From: Mesorhizobium sp.
GTDB lineage: Bacteria > Pseudomonadota > Alphaproteobacteria > Rhizobiales > Rhizobiaceae
Assembly (NCBI RefSeq): GCF_005063415.1
Contig: NZ_SUEG01000003.1
Coordinates: forward strand, 1-64,000
Reading direction: 5' to 3'
Length of the DNA stretch: 64,000 nucleotides
The position numbers and the translations under genes are program-made. Every line of letters starts with the position of its first letter. Positions within the stretch are counted from its first letter, which is position 1. This document shows, piece after piece, positions 1 to 9,621 of the stretch. The notes beneath the pieces are model-generated. The model did no database searches. It was not told the origin of the DNA and saw only the letters and a program-made list of their open reading frames with translations.

Positions 1-253
1 AGGTGCCCCACCTGCCGGTGGGATCGGGCTCGTCAACAAGATAGAACCCAAACACATTCGGATTGCCAAGGAAGGGGGTCATTTTCTCGATGAAGGATGA
101 GGTTACGCCCTCGTGCTCATTGAGATACACCAGACCCTTCGTGCCATCCGGCAATGCATCGACCTGGCTAGCATATTGAACGTCGGCCAAATTGAAGCCG
201 GCGGTTGCAATTTCGGTGGCGGAACCACCCGAGGTGTAGTGCAGAGTTGCCAT
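1..253 (-). CDS. Secreted calcium-binding/glycanase-like protein, N-terminal part only
   Basis: An open frame runs leftward from an ATG at 251-253 to the window edge with no stop, giving 84 residues of the N-terminus. A good ribosome site (AAAGGA) lies 7-8 bases upstream of the ATG. The visible part includes the stretch VFGFYLVDEPDPTG, which resembles the start of a TIM-barrel glycosidase-like domain seen in rhizobial proteins that end in RTX calcium-binding repeats. No Sec signal peptide is visible, which fits a type I secreted protein; the PrsD/PrsE-like exporter at 25-28 kb could carry it. The C-terminus is outside the window, so RTX repeats are not seen here and the family is inferred. 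Confidence 0.6.
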   Translation of the reverse strand, partial: MATLHYTSGGSATEIATAGFNLADVQYASQVDALPDGTKGLVYLNEHEGVTSSFIEKMTPFLGNPNVFGFYLVDEPDPTGRWGT

Positions 254-1357
254 CCAATATTCCTTTTTTCTCGTTCGATAGCGCCCGAGGCCTACCTACT
301 AGAGGGTGTATATTAGCACCAAATCACATACAGACACTCGTTGATAGAATCATTGACCGTTTGTAGGAATGCTGCATGCATTGTGGCTTATTTTGACAAA
401 ACCGATTGTAGACAAGAAATTTATCGCTTTCTGAGGTCACAATCCCGGCGGAATCGCGACATTATTTTGAAGCAGCTGTAGATTCGCAACTCATGACGTT
501 TGTATTACGGGGACGTTACATTATTGGTCTGTTTCGATTTATAAATTTACCTTACGAGATGAAAATAAGACAGACGTTAACCTAAGAGCCAAGCCGCTCC
601 GCAGTCTCATTGCCGCAACCAATTAGTTGTGGACAATTCGTAGGCATCTGCGCGCTCATCATCCTATATCGGTCGGCAGATCTCCGTAATCGAGATCAAA
701 TCAATGTAAGGAAACCGCTCAAGGTGAGAATAGGGGCGGTTCCCAGTCGGAGCGCCTGCCGCACTCGCTCATGAGGAAGACTTAAGCGACGTCAAAACTG
801 TTCGGCCGACGTTTATGAGCGAGGGACAACTGCCGAATGGCTGCCGGCGTCGCGGTGCCTGGTCCCTGCTCTCGCGCTCAGGTAATTGGCATTCCCGATT
901 TATCTATCCCCGATCTGCGAAGGGGCGGTTTGCGAAGCTATGGCCGCTATTGCGCAGAGGATCTGATAGCGGCCTAGGGATCTGGTACTCGATTCCAGGT
1001 TCAGATGGGATCTGACCGTTCGTTGCCGAGAAGAATCGAATAAGAGTAAAGAGACGAGAAAGTGCATACCGGATTACTCGCGAAGCCGTTTTGCTTCGTC
1101 ATGCACCGTGCGATGAGCTTCTATTTCACTGAGATGCACTAGCCCGTTCAAGGCACGGAAGCGGATCGCGAACCGCGCCGAGTAAACTCGGTGGCGGGCA
1201 GATTCAAGCCACCCTTCAATGATGCCTGCTAGCGAACCCGCTGGGGTGACAAGGTTAAGCATCAGCCCGAATGGGCACCCGCTTTGGAAAATCCGGTGCT
1301 TGAACAAAGACGGAGCGGCGGACCGGCTCGAGCAGAAGGTCCGCCGTTCCGGGTCGT
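254..1357. other. Intergenic region, AT-rich upstream part
   Basis: About 1.1 kb without a convincing gene. The part nearest the leftward gene (254-580) is clearly richer in A and T than its surroundings and probably holds its promoter. The first copy of the 101-bp repeat is at 582-682. Short open frames at 815-1015 (+) and 1074-1307 (-) lack a recognisable product or a good ribosome site and are not called. Confidence 0.5.
582..682. repeat. 101-bp direct repeat, copy 1
   Basis: This stretch matches 2046-2146 without gaps at an offset of 1464 bp and with only scattered substitutions. It begins CTAAGAGCCAAGCC and ends TATCGGTCGGCAGATC. It contains TTGTGGACAA, an imperfect inverted repeat. It lies about 330 bp upstream of the leftward gene that starts at 253. 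The flanking sequence on both sides diverges from that of the second copy. Confidence 0.9.
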
Positions 1358-1903
1358 TCAGATCACAAGAAACGAACCTGCCGCAAGCGACAGACCTGGA
1401 GAGAGAGTGGCGAACTGTATTTGAGCTGCGCCACCGATCCCGTCGCTGTCGAAAGACAGCGCCCCGGTTGAGCTGTTGTAGATTATATGGTCGGAGCTGT
1501 CATGCGCGGCCGTGCCAGCAAAGAAAGCATCGGATGAAAGGCCACCCAGTTTAAGCCCGGCAAAAACCGCGTCGTCGAGTTGGATCTTGTCCTGGAGCTT
1601 GTTGAAGTCGGTGATCCTGTCGATATTGCCGGCCCCAAGAGCGCTGTTGAACACGAATGCGTCGTTGCCTCCATTGCCGGTCAAGATGTCGGCACCTCGT
1701 CCGCCGTTGATTACATTGGCGCCGGCATTGCCCAGGATCGCTTGGCTAAGCTCATTGCCAGTGAGGTTGATTGCTCCCGTGCCGGAAGGATTTGTGGTGG
1801 CAAGAAGCTCAACCTGCGAGCCGGCCGAAAGAGCATAGCTCACCGAGGAAAATACCCTGTCGGCACCGCCGCCGGCCGCCTCAACCGCTTTAAGTCCGTA
1901 TAT
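1358..1903 (-). pseudogene. RTX calcium-binding protein, C-terminal fragment
   Basis: The frame reads typical RTX sequence: a strand-rich linker (GADRVFSSVSYALSAGSQ), two glycine/aspartate nonapeptide units (GNAGANVINGG and GRGADILTGNGGNDAF), then a C-terminal cap ending in SLAAGSFLVI, like type I secretion signal regions. RTX-like coding continues upstream of the GTG at 1843 as far as a stop at 1904-1906, and no normal N-terminus or ribosome site is present. Usual proteins of this type are several hundred residues longer. I read it as the 3' remnant of a decayed gene; translation from the GTG as a 161-residue protein cannot be excluded. Its base sequence shows no frameshift within the fragment. 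Confidence 0.7.
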
Positions 1904-2612
1904 CTATCAAGCTTATCTGATTTGATTGGAAATCGGTAGTTTCATGGTCTAAAAAGGTAGCTTGCGTGTTGCGGAATTGAATTGTGAACTAAAATTGTTA
2001 TTTAGCTGTTAACTTGCCAATTTACAGATCAGACGAACATCTAATCTAAGAGCCAAGCCCCTCCACAGTCTCATTGCCGCAACCAATTAGTTGTGGACAA
2101 TTCGTAGGCGTCTGCACGCTTGTCGCGGGATATCGGTCGGCAGATCAGGTTTCCGACATCGGGAGGGGTCGAATCGGCTTATCCGCTGGTCGCAGGAGGC
2201 AAGTCGCGTCGGGCGTTGTGGCTGAGGGGGGGCTGATCATCATGCCTGGTAGCACGCGGACCGGACAGGGAGCTTAGGAATCCCAGCGCAGAGCAGCCGT
2301 ACAGCGCACGACTGTCGGAAGCGCTTTCTTCGCTTGTCTTATCAGTGGCGAGTCCGGCTGGCAGAACTCCCTTGAGTTCGAGGCGCAATTCATCCGCGTA
2401 CCAACAAGGTGCCGCCGAGGTGCTTCGCGATATGCGTAAGGCCGTGATCCCAATGCGGTTTACCTCATTCAAACAGACGAGGACAGTAGGCAAGCCTCCT
2501 CCTACCGTACCCTTTCACGCGCACAGAAGTAACGAAGCAAAACCATGAAAGCAGATGCGAAAGGCAGTTACTTCACGCGACCGAAACACGGCGCACGGAC
2601 GGGAGCTTCGGG
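1904..2612. other. Intergenic region with second repeat copy
   Basis: About 700 bp between the RTX fragment and the first polysaccharide gene. It is AT-rich at 1905-2045, holds the second repeat copy at 2046-2146, and probably carries the promoter of the + strand operon starting at 2613. Short frames at 2179-2493 (-) and 2345-2548 (+) overlap each other, match nothing I recognise, and have no clear ribosome site. Confidence 0.5.
2046..2146. repeat. 101-bp direct repeat, copy 2
   Basis: Gap-free near match to 582-682. It sits upstream of the truncated RTX fragment, at a place comparable to the first copy's position upstream of the intact RTX-type gene. This suggests that the promoter regions of two paralogous genes were once duplicated together, or that both received the same small element. 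Confidence 0.9.
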
Positions 2613-3833
2613 ATGAATCCGCATCTCGTTTGTGTGGGAGGCGAAGATCACGCCCTGAGAATTCCGTTCCTAATGTCGCTGCGCGAAAGCGGCTTCCGGG
2701 TCACTGCAGTTTCGACCGGTGATGAGGCCGCGTTTTTGCGGCATGGCATTCCGCATCGCCGCTACGGTTTCGATCGATTTGCCAGCGGCAGTGGCGAGTG
2801 GACCGCCGTAAGAGCGATTCGGAAACTGGTTGCGGAACTCCGGCCTGACATCATCCAAAGTTTCGACACCAAGCCTAACCTGCTGGCGCCGTTTTCGGTG
2901 CGCGGAACGGTGCCGGTCGTGCGCACGATCAACGGCCTGGGCTGGACATTCTCCTCGCTGGAACCGCGGGCTCTGGCCTTGCGTCCAATGTTTTGCGGAT
3001 TGCAATGGCTTGCCTCCTTCTGGACGGCAGCGACGGTGTTTCAGAATCGGGACGATGAGGCTTTCTTCAAGCGCTTTCGATTGATTGAACCCGGCAGCGG
3101 AAGAGTGATCCGCAGTTCTGGCATCGACGTCGATGCGTTCGCCATGGCGAGGCATCTTGCTCCGCCGGCAACGAAAATGCGCCAGGAACTCGGGCTCCAG
3201 TCAGCAGAGATCGTAATTTTTGTAGGCCGGCTGACCCGCCAGAAGGGCATCCCGGTACTGCTTCAAGCAGTCCCCCGCGTCCTTTCTAAAAGGCCTAATG
3301 CTCGTTTCGTGCTTGTCGGCCCTTGGGAGTCCGAAGGTCCATTTGCAGTCGACAAGTCGGAAATCGATCGACACGCTCCTCATGTCATCGCGCTTGGCCC
3401 ACGACGCGATGTTCCAGCGCTTCTTGGCATGGCCGACGTGTTCGCCTTCCCCACACAATATCGAGAAGGAATCCCGCGCGTCCTGCTCGAGGCAGGGCTG
3501 GCGGGATTGCCCATCGTCGCCTCAAAGATGCCCGGCTGCAATGAAGTGGTCGAGGATGGATGGAACGGCTACCTTGTACAACCGCACGACGCCGATGGTC
3601 TTGCATCTCGAATAGTTGACATCCTGTCCGACCGCAGTCGCGGAAAAGTCATGGGCGGTCGTTCTGTCGAACTCGTCCGGGAGCAGTTCGCGCTGCCGCG
3701 GGTGGTGGCCCAATATTGCGATCTGTACAAAAATATCCTTGGCGCCAAATCCCACAGCGATCTCGCCCGACCGGCGTCTCCGATCTTAATTGGAGAGGGT
3801 GCTGTCAGTAGTAGATTGGATGTGAGCCGATGA
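2613..3833 (+). CDS. Family 4 (GT-B) glycosyltransferase
   Basis: A 406-residue cytoplasmic glycosyltransferase that probably adds one sugar to the lipid-linked polysaccharide repeat. The N-terminal half has the acceptor-binding look of WcaI/PssF-like enzymes (RPDIIQSFDTKPNLL). The C-terminal half is the GT4 donor domain, with VGRLTRQKG at about residue 210 and the E-x7-E motif in REGIPRVLLEAGLAG at about residue 285. The ATG at 2613 follows GGGAG at 2601. The stop overlaps the next start by four bases (ATGA), so the genes are translationally coupled. It is the first gene of a + strand polysaccharide operon. The sugar and linkage cannot be deduced. Confidence 0.85.
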   Translation: MNPHLVCVGGEDHALRIPFLMSLRESGFRVTAVSTGDEAAFLRHGIPHRRYGFDRFASGSGEWTAVRAIRKLVAELRPDIIQSFDTKPNLLAPFSVRGTVPVVRTINGLGWTFSSLEPRALALRPMFCGLQWLASFWTAATVFQNRDDEAFFKRFRLIEPGSGRVIRSSGIDVDAFAMARHLAPPATKMRQELGLQSAEIVIFVGRLTRQKGIPVLLQAVPRVLSKRPNARFVLVGPWESEGPFAVDKSEIDRHAPHVIALGPRRDVPALLGMADVFAFPTQYREGIPRVLLEAGLAGLPIVASKMPGCNEVVEDGWNGYLVQPHDADGLASRIVDILSDRSRGKVMGGRSVELVREQFALPRVVAQYCDLYKNILGAKSHSDLARPASPILIGEGAVSSRLDVSR

Positions 3834-5086
3834 TCCGGGACGCGATCCTGGCCTGCGGCCTCGCAATGACCTATGCGGTGCAACTCGACATTCCTGGGTC
3901 GCCCTTGGGGATTGGCGAACTACTCCTCGTACTTTGGATCATGCTGTCGATTGGGCGCGTACTCGCCGGCGGTCACCTGGAGACCAGGCCGGCGCTGACA
4001 CGCCTTGTGAGCTTCTGGACGATCATGGCGCTTGCTCTCGGGGTCGGCACCGTCGTCGGCTATCTGACCACAGTTCTATATCTGACGGGCCTGATGCACG
4101 ATACGATGGCCTACCTGCTGTTGGTCGGCATCACCTGCCTTGCCGCTGCAGAACCCGAGGCTGATCGCCGTCTGCGTCGTACTGGCTGGTGGGTTGTGGG
4201 CATCGCGAATATGGCCCTTGCCATTCAGCTGGGACAGGGTTGGGGCTGGATCCCCCGAGCTGGCGTCGATCCCTGGTACTGGGACCGCTTTCGTGGCTGG
4301 TCGCATAATCCAAACCAGCTCGCGCTCTACTGCGCAATCTTTGGCCCCCTAGCCTTGCATCTTGCGACCACCACCAGCAACCGATGGGGCAGGTTTCTTG
4401 GGATCGCCAGCTTGTTCCTGACCTTCTATGTCGGGAGGCTGACAAAGAGCGATACCTATTTGTACACCAGCATCCTGACCTGCCTGACATTCCTCGGGCT
4501 GCGGATCAGGACATGGCTCAAGACCGGTGGCAACGGGATCAGCTTTTCACGGCAAGCCGTCCTCCTGTTGCTTGTCGGTATCCTTCCGTTGGCGATGGCG
4601 ATAACCCCCTATGCCGTAACGGAGGCGAGCGTCCTCGAAAACTTCGCCAAGGGCCTGACCAAGGACAAGGGCGGCGAGGCTACTGCGGAAACCGCCGCGC
4701 TCCGCGTGCATCTCTGGGACGAAGCGTTGGAGAAGGGCGCCGAATCCGGATCGCTTGGCCTTGGTCCAGGTCCGCATCTCGAGCGCCCATCAGTGTTCGA
4801 CTCGCAATTTCTGGAACGACCCTTCGAGGCTCACAACACGATCCTCGACCTGTACACTCAAGGTGGTCTCATTGCGGTTTTGGCGCTGGTCTGGATCGTC
4901 GGCGCCGCCATCATGTCGGTGTGGCGTGCGAAGCTCGACGCGCTGTTAGCGCTCGTGGTGTCAATCATCATCTTCGGGATGCCGCACCTGATCATCCGCC
5001 ACCCGATCGTGTGGTTTGCGCTGACCATCTGCCTTGTCGCCGGTACGCCGAAAGCAGTTTCTGCAATCTCCAACAATCCGGGGTAA
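3830..5086 (+). CDS. Wzy/O-antigen-ligase-like polysaccharide polymerase
   Basis: A 418-residue multi-spanning inner-membrane protein with roughly ten hydrophobic segments. Between the later segments is a longer soluble loop ending in EAHNTILDLYTQGG, which matches the His-Asn signature of the Wzy_C/O-antigen ligase family. It would polymerise repeat units at the periplasmic face or transfer glycan; in an operon with glycosyltransferase, Wzc-like and export genes, polymerase is the better reading. It starts within the stop of the preceding gene and ends four bases before the asparagine-synthetase-like gene. Polymerases diverge strongly, so the call rests on topology, the loop motif and context. 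Confidence 0.75.
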   Translation: MIRDAILACGLAMTYAVQLDIPGSPLGIGELLLVLWIMLSIGRVLAGGHLETRPALTRLVSFWTIMALALGVGTVVGYLTTVLYLTGLMHDTMAYLLLVGITCLAAAEPEADRRLRRTGWWVVGIANMALAIQLGQGWGWIPRAGVDPWYWDRFRGWSHNPNQLALYCAIFGPLALHLATTTSNRWGRFLGIASLFLTFYVGRLTKSDTYLYTSILTCLTFLGLRIRTWLKTGGNGISFSRQAVLLLLVGILPLAMAITPYAVTEASVLENFAKGLTKDKGGEATAETAALRVHLWDEALEKGAESGSLGLGPGPHLERPSVFDSQFLERPFEAHNTILDLYTQGGLIAVLALVWIVGAAIMSVWRAKLDALLALVVSIIIFGMPHLIIRHPIVWFALTICLVAGTPKAVSAISNNPG

Positions 5087-5090
5087 TGGT

Positions 5091-7085
5091 ATGTGTGGTA
5101 TTGCCGGAATTCTTCTTGCATCCGATTCAGCGGACACAAGGCCGCTCAGGGCAATAGAGCAGATGACGGCCGCACTTCGCCACCGCGGGCCGGATGGCGA
5201 GGCATTCTGGGTAAACTGTGAATCGGGTGTCGCCTTCGGTCACAGGCGGCTGGCCATCGTTGACCTGTCGGAGGCTGGCCGTCAGCCGATGCATTCCGAA
5301 AGCGGCCGATATGTCATCACATTCAACGGCGAAATATACAATTTCCGTGATTTGCGCCGTGAGCTAGAGAGTACAGGCCATCATTTTCGGAGCGCCAGCG
5401 ATACCGAAGTCATGCTCGCCGCAGTTGAGAGTTGGGGCCTCGAAAAAGCACTCACGCGTTTCGCCGGCATGTTCGCTTTAGGATTATGGGACCTTAAGAC
5501 AAGGACGCTCCATCTCGCCCGCGACCGAATGGGCAAAAAGCCGCTTTATGTCGCCTCAACACGCGATGCACTTGTTTTTGCTTCCGAGTTGAAGGCGATC
5601 AACCGTTTTCCAGGGTTTTGCCAGGAGCTCGATGTCGATGCGGCCGCGGCAATGCTTTCGAAGGGATGGGTACCGGATGACAGCTGCATTTGGCGAGGCG
5701 TATTCAAGCTGCCGCCGGGTTCGGTCCTGTCGGTAACGGCCGCTGAGTTCTCCGGGGAACGCAGTGTCGCCTCCCTGTCGCATCGCATTCGACACTGGTG
5801 GTCGCTGGCCGAAGCCGCCACGAAAGGGCGGACGGAGCAGGTCGCCGGCAGCGACGAGGAACTCACCGATGAACTGGACGGCCTGCTTCGGCTTGCCGTT
5901 CGGGAGCGCATGATCGCTGACGTCCCGCTGGGGGCCTTCCTGTCGGGCGGAATAGACAGCTCGACGGTTGTGGCCCTGATGCAGGCTCAATCGGAAAAGC
6001 CTGTGCGCACGTTCACGATCGCTTTCGGAGAGGGCGGGTTCGATGAGGCTCCCCACGCCGCGGAAGTCGCGCGGCATCTGGGCACCGACCATACCGAAGT
6101 CCACCTTTCGGCTGCCGTAGCGCGCGACGTCATTCCAGAACTGCCGCAGATCTGGGATGAGCCTTTCGCTGACGAATCGCAGATACCAACTCTGCTGGTG
6201 GCGCGGCTCGCCCGCCGGCACGTTACGGTGGCTCTGTCGGGCGACGGTGGCGATGAATGCTTCGCCGGCTACGCCCGCCACTTCATGGCGGCCCGTCTGC
6301 GACGACAGCATACTCTGCCGTCAGCACTGCGTCGGGCGCTCGCGGCAGGCACTGGGTTACTGGCCCGTGCAGCCCGTCACGATCTCGTCGGCAAGCTGCC
6401 GCTTTCGGAGGGTGCACGGCATGCGCTTCGGGGGGATCGGCTGAATCGCCTAGCTCAGCTCCTCGCTGCAGCCAATGAGGACGAGTTGTATCGGCGGCTT
6501 ACGGGATCATCGACCGAGAACCTGAGCCTCCACCAGCCACCCTCATCAATTCACGTCGAGCACCGGCTTGATGGGCTGCTGTCCCGGCTTTTGTATGACG
6601 ATATGGCCGGATACCTGCCCGGGGATATATTGGTGAAGCTGGACCGCGCCAGCATGGCCAACAGCCTCGAGGGGCGGTGCCCGCTGCTCGATCATCGTGT
6701 TGTCGAATTTGCCTGGCGCCTGCCGACGAATACGAAGGTTCGTAATGGCAAAGGCAAGTGGATCCTTCGTCAGTTGTTGCGCCGGTACGTTCCGCAGCGG
6801 CTGATCGAGCGGCCGAAGCAGGGTTTTGATGTTCCTATAGCAGTCTGGCTGAGAGGCCCGCTGCTCAGTTGGGCAAACGATCTTGTCGCCGATATGCGCT
6901 TGTCCGGAGACGGGATTTTCGACCTTGCGGAGGTCGATGCGTGCTGGCGCGATCACGTTGATGGCAGGCACGACCATTCTCGCAAATTGTGGCCCGCTTT
7001 GATGTTCCAGGCCTGGCACAACGAGGCAAGGCGGCCATCGCCGCCCGCAACGGGTTCTCGCGTGCCCGAACTTACAGGAGATTAA
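5091..7085 (+). CDS. asnB: Asparagine synthetase-like glutamine amidotransferase
   Basis: A 664-residue two-domain enzyme. The start is placed at the ATG at 5091 because it leaves Cys2 (MCGIAG) exposed as the N-terminal nucleophile of the class II glutaminase; an upstream in-frame ATG at 5034 lies inside the previous gene. The glutaminase domain covers about residues 2-210 (HRGPDG, NGEIYNF). The synthetase domain has the ATP PP-loop LSGGIDSS near residue 285. In rhizobia, AsnB paralogues within polysaccharide loci may amidate uronic acids rather than make free asparagine. The position between a Wzy-like and a Wzc-like gene favours such a role, but this is inference; ordinary asparagine synthesis is possible. 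Confidence 0.85.
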   Translation: MCGIAGILLASDSADTRPLRAIEQMTAALRHRGPDGEAFWVNCESGVAFGHRRLAIVDLSEAGRQPMHSESGRYVITFNGEIYNFRDLRRELESTGHHFRSASDTEVMLAAVESWGLEKALTRFAGMFALGLWDLKTRTLHLARDRMGKKPLYVASTRDALVFASELKAINRFPGFCQELDVDAAAAMLSKGWVPDDSCIWRGVFKLPPGSVLSVTAAEFSGERSVASLSHRIRHWWSLAEAATKGRTEQVAGSDEELTDELDGLLRLAVRERMIADVPLGAFLSGGIDSSTVVALMQAQSEKPVRTFTIAFGEGGFDEAPHAAEVARHLGTDHTEVHLSAAVARDVIPELPQIWDEPFADESQIPTLLVARLARRHVTVALSGDGGDECFAGYARHFMAARLRRQHTLPSALRRALAAGTGLLARAARHDLVGKLPLSEGARHALRGDRLNRLAQLLAAANEDELYRRLTGSSTENLSLHQPPSSIHVEHRLDGLLSRLLYDDMAGYLPGDILVKLDRASMANSLEGRCPLLDHRVVEFAWRLPTNTKVRNGKGKWILRQLLRRYVPQRLIERPKQGFDVPIAVWLRGPLLSWANDLVADMRLSGDGIFDLAEVDACWRDHVDGRHDHSRKLWPALMFQAWHNEARRPSPPATGSRVPELTGD

Positions 7086-7086
7086 G

Positions 7087-9303
7087 ATGGAAGGGTCCAT
7101 AGTTAGCCGCATCCACCTTCCGCACGTTAACGAAATGCACGTGCCTGCGCGCGAAATCGCTCCGCGCATGAAACGTCCGCTACGCGAACAGATGGACACG
7201 CAAACTCCGTTCCATCAGCTCCTCGTTACCCTGGCAAGAAAAAAATGGTTCCTGATGACCATGGTCGTCAGCGGCGGCGTATTAGCCGCGCTTGCCGGTC
7301 TTGCACGGCCTGCCCTGTATGAAGCCACCACACAGGTGATCGTCGACGCACCCAGCAGAGCGGGACCTGCCGGCGGCTTGGTCTCTGCTCAGGATGCGGT
7401 GGATTCCAGCATTGACGACCATATAACCATGCTCTCGTCGCAAAGCCATCTGCGAAGCGTGGTGGCAGCGTTGCGCAAAACGGACGCTCTCAACAGTACT
7501 ACAAAGGTTGATGCTGGCACCGAAAATTCTGCTACTAACCCTGCGGGCGTTGGGCCGCCGAAGTTGCGCTCGGGTACAGCCGATCTGCTGGCCAAAATTT
7601 GGCCGCGAAGCACTCCGGCGGAGCCAGATGCGGCTGAACTCAAGATACTGCGCAAGGGTATAAGGATCGGCCAGGAGCTGCGATCGAGGGTCATCAGTGT
7701 CGGCTTCACCGATCACGATCCGGCGCGGGCCGCCTTGATCGCCAACACGTTCGCCCAAGTGTATATTGGCGATCTGGCAAGGAAAAGCCAAGCATCGGAC
7801 AGACTGGAACTTGAATCGATAGTTGCCGGACTTCCAGCTACACAAAACAGTCTCGCAGAAGCGACCGATCGTCTTGAGAGGTATCGGCTGAGCCATGGCG
7901 CGGTCGACCAAGGTGCAGCGGACAATGCCGCCAAAGAGATAGTCGAACTTACCCAGCAAATCTCCTTGTCGAAAGCGGATCTCTCCGCATCGGAATCTCG
8001 ACTCCAACACATTCAGGACTTGCGAAAGCGGGGCGCGTCGGTTGCCTCGATCGCCGAAGCCGTCGGATCACCCGTGCTGGCCGATCTCTTGGCACGCCAG
8101 GCCAACGACACGACAGATGAGGACGTCACAGATGCGATCGACCGTCAGATTGACCAAGAAATCGCCAGCGCCGCTGCCGAGGCCAACATCTATCGCTCTC
8201 AGATTGCGGCGCTGCAAAAGCGCAAGGATGTCCTGGATGCGGTCGTAGCCGATACAGCCGGCCGGCTTTCCGGATTGCGCGCTCTCGAGCCGCAGGTCAG
8301 CATCCTGACGCAGCGCTACAACGACCTTTTGACCCGGCAACAAGACTTGACGCGGCGTATTGCAAGTCCATCCCCCGGAGTCAGGCTTCTCTCAGCGGCG
8401 TGGCCCCCTACCAATCCAACGACTCTTTCGCCAATATTTCTTATTCCGCCCGGCATGGTCGTGTTTGGCCTGATTGGGGGGATATTCATACTTGTCCGCC
8501 AACGCTTCGATAGCACCTTGCGCGGAGAGGCCGAAGCTGAAGCAGCGCTCAAGGTTCCGTGCCTCGGGCTAATACCCCAGGCTGCCACAACGCACGCGAG
8601 GCGACTGCAGCAGCTGGTTTCAGGCCAGCAGGAGTCCAGATACAGCCGCGCCGTGACGGCCCTGCTTGTCGCCGCGGCGCCCCAACGGGCGAGGGATTGC
8701 TCGAACATAATCGTGATAACATCCTGCGGTGAGGATGATGGCAAGACCGAGCTCGCATGGAGCATGGCCTTGGCGGCCACCAGACTTGGAGGGCGAGTAC
8801 TCTTTATTGATCTGGACCGCACGGACCGCCGCCTTACAGGCGAGTTTGTGAAGGAATTCAGCGCACGTAAGCCGCACAATTTTTTCGGAGACTATATCAG
8901 TGACCGTTGTGCGCTGCACGATGCGATAGCTGGAATGTCGGCAATCGGAATCGATTTCATGGCGCTCGCACCGTCGGAGGATCTGCTGCCCTTGCTGTCC
9001 AGTGTCGACGGCTCCCCTTTCAAAGATGAACTGCACTCGGTCTATCGGGTGGTCATCATAAATGGACCGCTGGGGCTTGAGGGACCAGAGGCCAGACTCC
9101 TGACAGGCTGGGGTGACGTGGTTCTTTTCGCCGTTCGCTGGGCGAAAACGCGACGCAGCATCGCGCGAGGCGTTCTAGACCTGCTTGCGGGCGATACGCC
9201 AGCTTCGGTTCCCGTCGCAAGCGTTCTCACGAAGGTTAATCTCAGGAAGCACGCGGGTTACCGGTTCGGGGACAGCGCTGATCTCTTGCTGGAGAGGGCA
9301 TGA
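7087..9303 (+). CDS. Wzc/ExoP-like polysaccharide chain-length protein with degenerate kinase domain
   Basis: A 738-residue inner-membrane protein of the polysaccharide co-polymerase 2a type. It has a first membrane span at about residues 55-75, a large periplasmic part with long coiled-coil helices, a second span at about 440-465 (Wzz-type GNVR region before it), and a cytoplasmic ATPase domain. The ATPase has a loose Walker A (SCGEDDGKTELA, about residue 547) and a good Walker A' (FIDLDRTDRR, about 573). The expected Walker B aspartate is asparagine (VIINGPLG, about 656), and there is no C-terminal tyrosine cluster. It should control chain length and export but is probably not an active BY-kinase. 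The ATG at 7087 follows CAGGAG at 7075. Confidence 0.85.
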   Translation: MEGSIVSRIHLPHVNEMHVPAREIAPRMKRPLREQMDTQTPFHQLLVTLARKKWFLMTMVVSGGVLAALAGLARPALYEATTQVIVDAPSRAGPAGGLVSAQDAVDSSIDDHITMLSSQSHLRSVVAALRKTDALNSTTKVDAGTENSATNPAGVGPPKLRSGTADLLAKIWPRSTPAEPDAAELKILRKGIRIGQELRSRVISVGFTDHDPARAALIANTFAQVYIGDLARKSQASDRLELESIVAGLPATQNSLAEATDRLERYRLSHGAVDQGAADNAAKEIVELTQQISLSKADLSASESRLQHIQDLRKRGASVASIAEAVGSPVLADLLARQANDTTDEDVTDAIDRQIDQEIASAAAEANIYRSQIAALQKRKDVLDAVVADTAGRLSGLRALEPQVSILTQRYNDLLTRQQDLTRRIASPSPGVRLLSAAWPPTNPTTLSPIFLIPPGMVVFGLIGGIFILVRQRFDSTLRGEAEAEAALKVPCLGLIPQAATTHARRLQQLVSGQQESRYSRAVTALLVAAAPQRARDCSNIIVITSCGEDDGKTELAWSMALAATRLGGRVLFIDLDRTDRRLTGEFVKEFSARKPHNFFGDYISDRCALHDAIAGMSAIGIDFMALAPSEDLLPLLSSVDGSPFKDELHSVYRVVIINGPLGLEGPEARLLTGWGDVVLFAVRWAKTRRSIARGVLDLLAGDTPASVPVASVLTKVNLRKHAGYRFGDSADLLLERA

Positions 9304-9621
9304 CGAGCGCGGCTTTTATTGTTGCGTACTTCCCGCCACCGCCTCATTGAAAATCACCGCTTTGGGCGCTACGCTGATCGGCTGCCGGCGCGGGCCATTC
9401 GTCAGTAGCGGGGGTTGCCGCGGAGAGATCCATCCGGAGCGTGGGTCCGATGTGTCACAACGGAACCTACTGGCCAGGAGCCGCCGGACCGGCATTCATG
9501 AATTCCGGAACCCACACCTGAGACGACGCCCCTGACGCCGTCCTTCGTCTGCTTGGCAGGTCCCGCAGCCTGGTGGTGTCAAAATCACCTTCCCGCTGCA
9601 AGCGGCATGGCGCACCGCTCA
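9304..9621. other. Convergent intergenic region
   Basis: About 320 bp between the 3' ends of the Wzc-like gene (+) and the methyltransferase gene (-). I see no convincing gene, no strong terminator with a T-tract and no repeat. Confidence 0.5.

Noticed and set aside
1074-1307. 77-codon frame on the - strand
   Set aside because: No family resemblance and no clear ribosome site; cannot be separated from chance.
2179-2493. 104-codon frame on the - strand
   Set aside because: No recognisable domain, no good ribosome site, and overlaps other short frames in a non-coding stretch.
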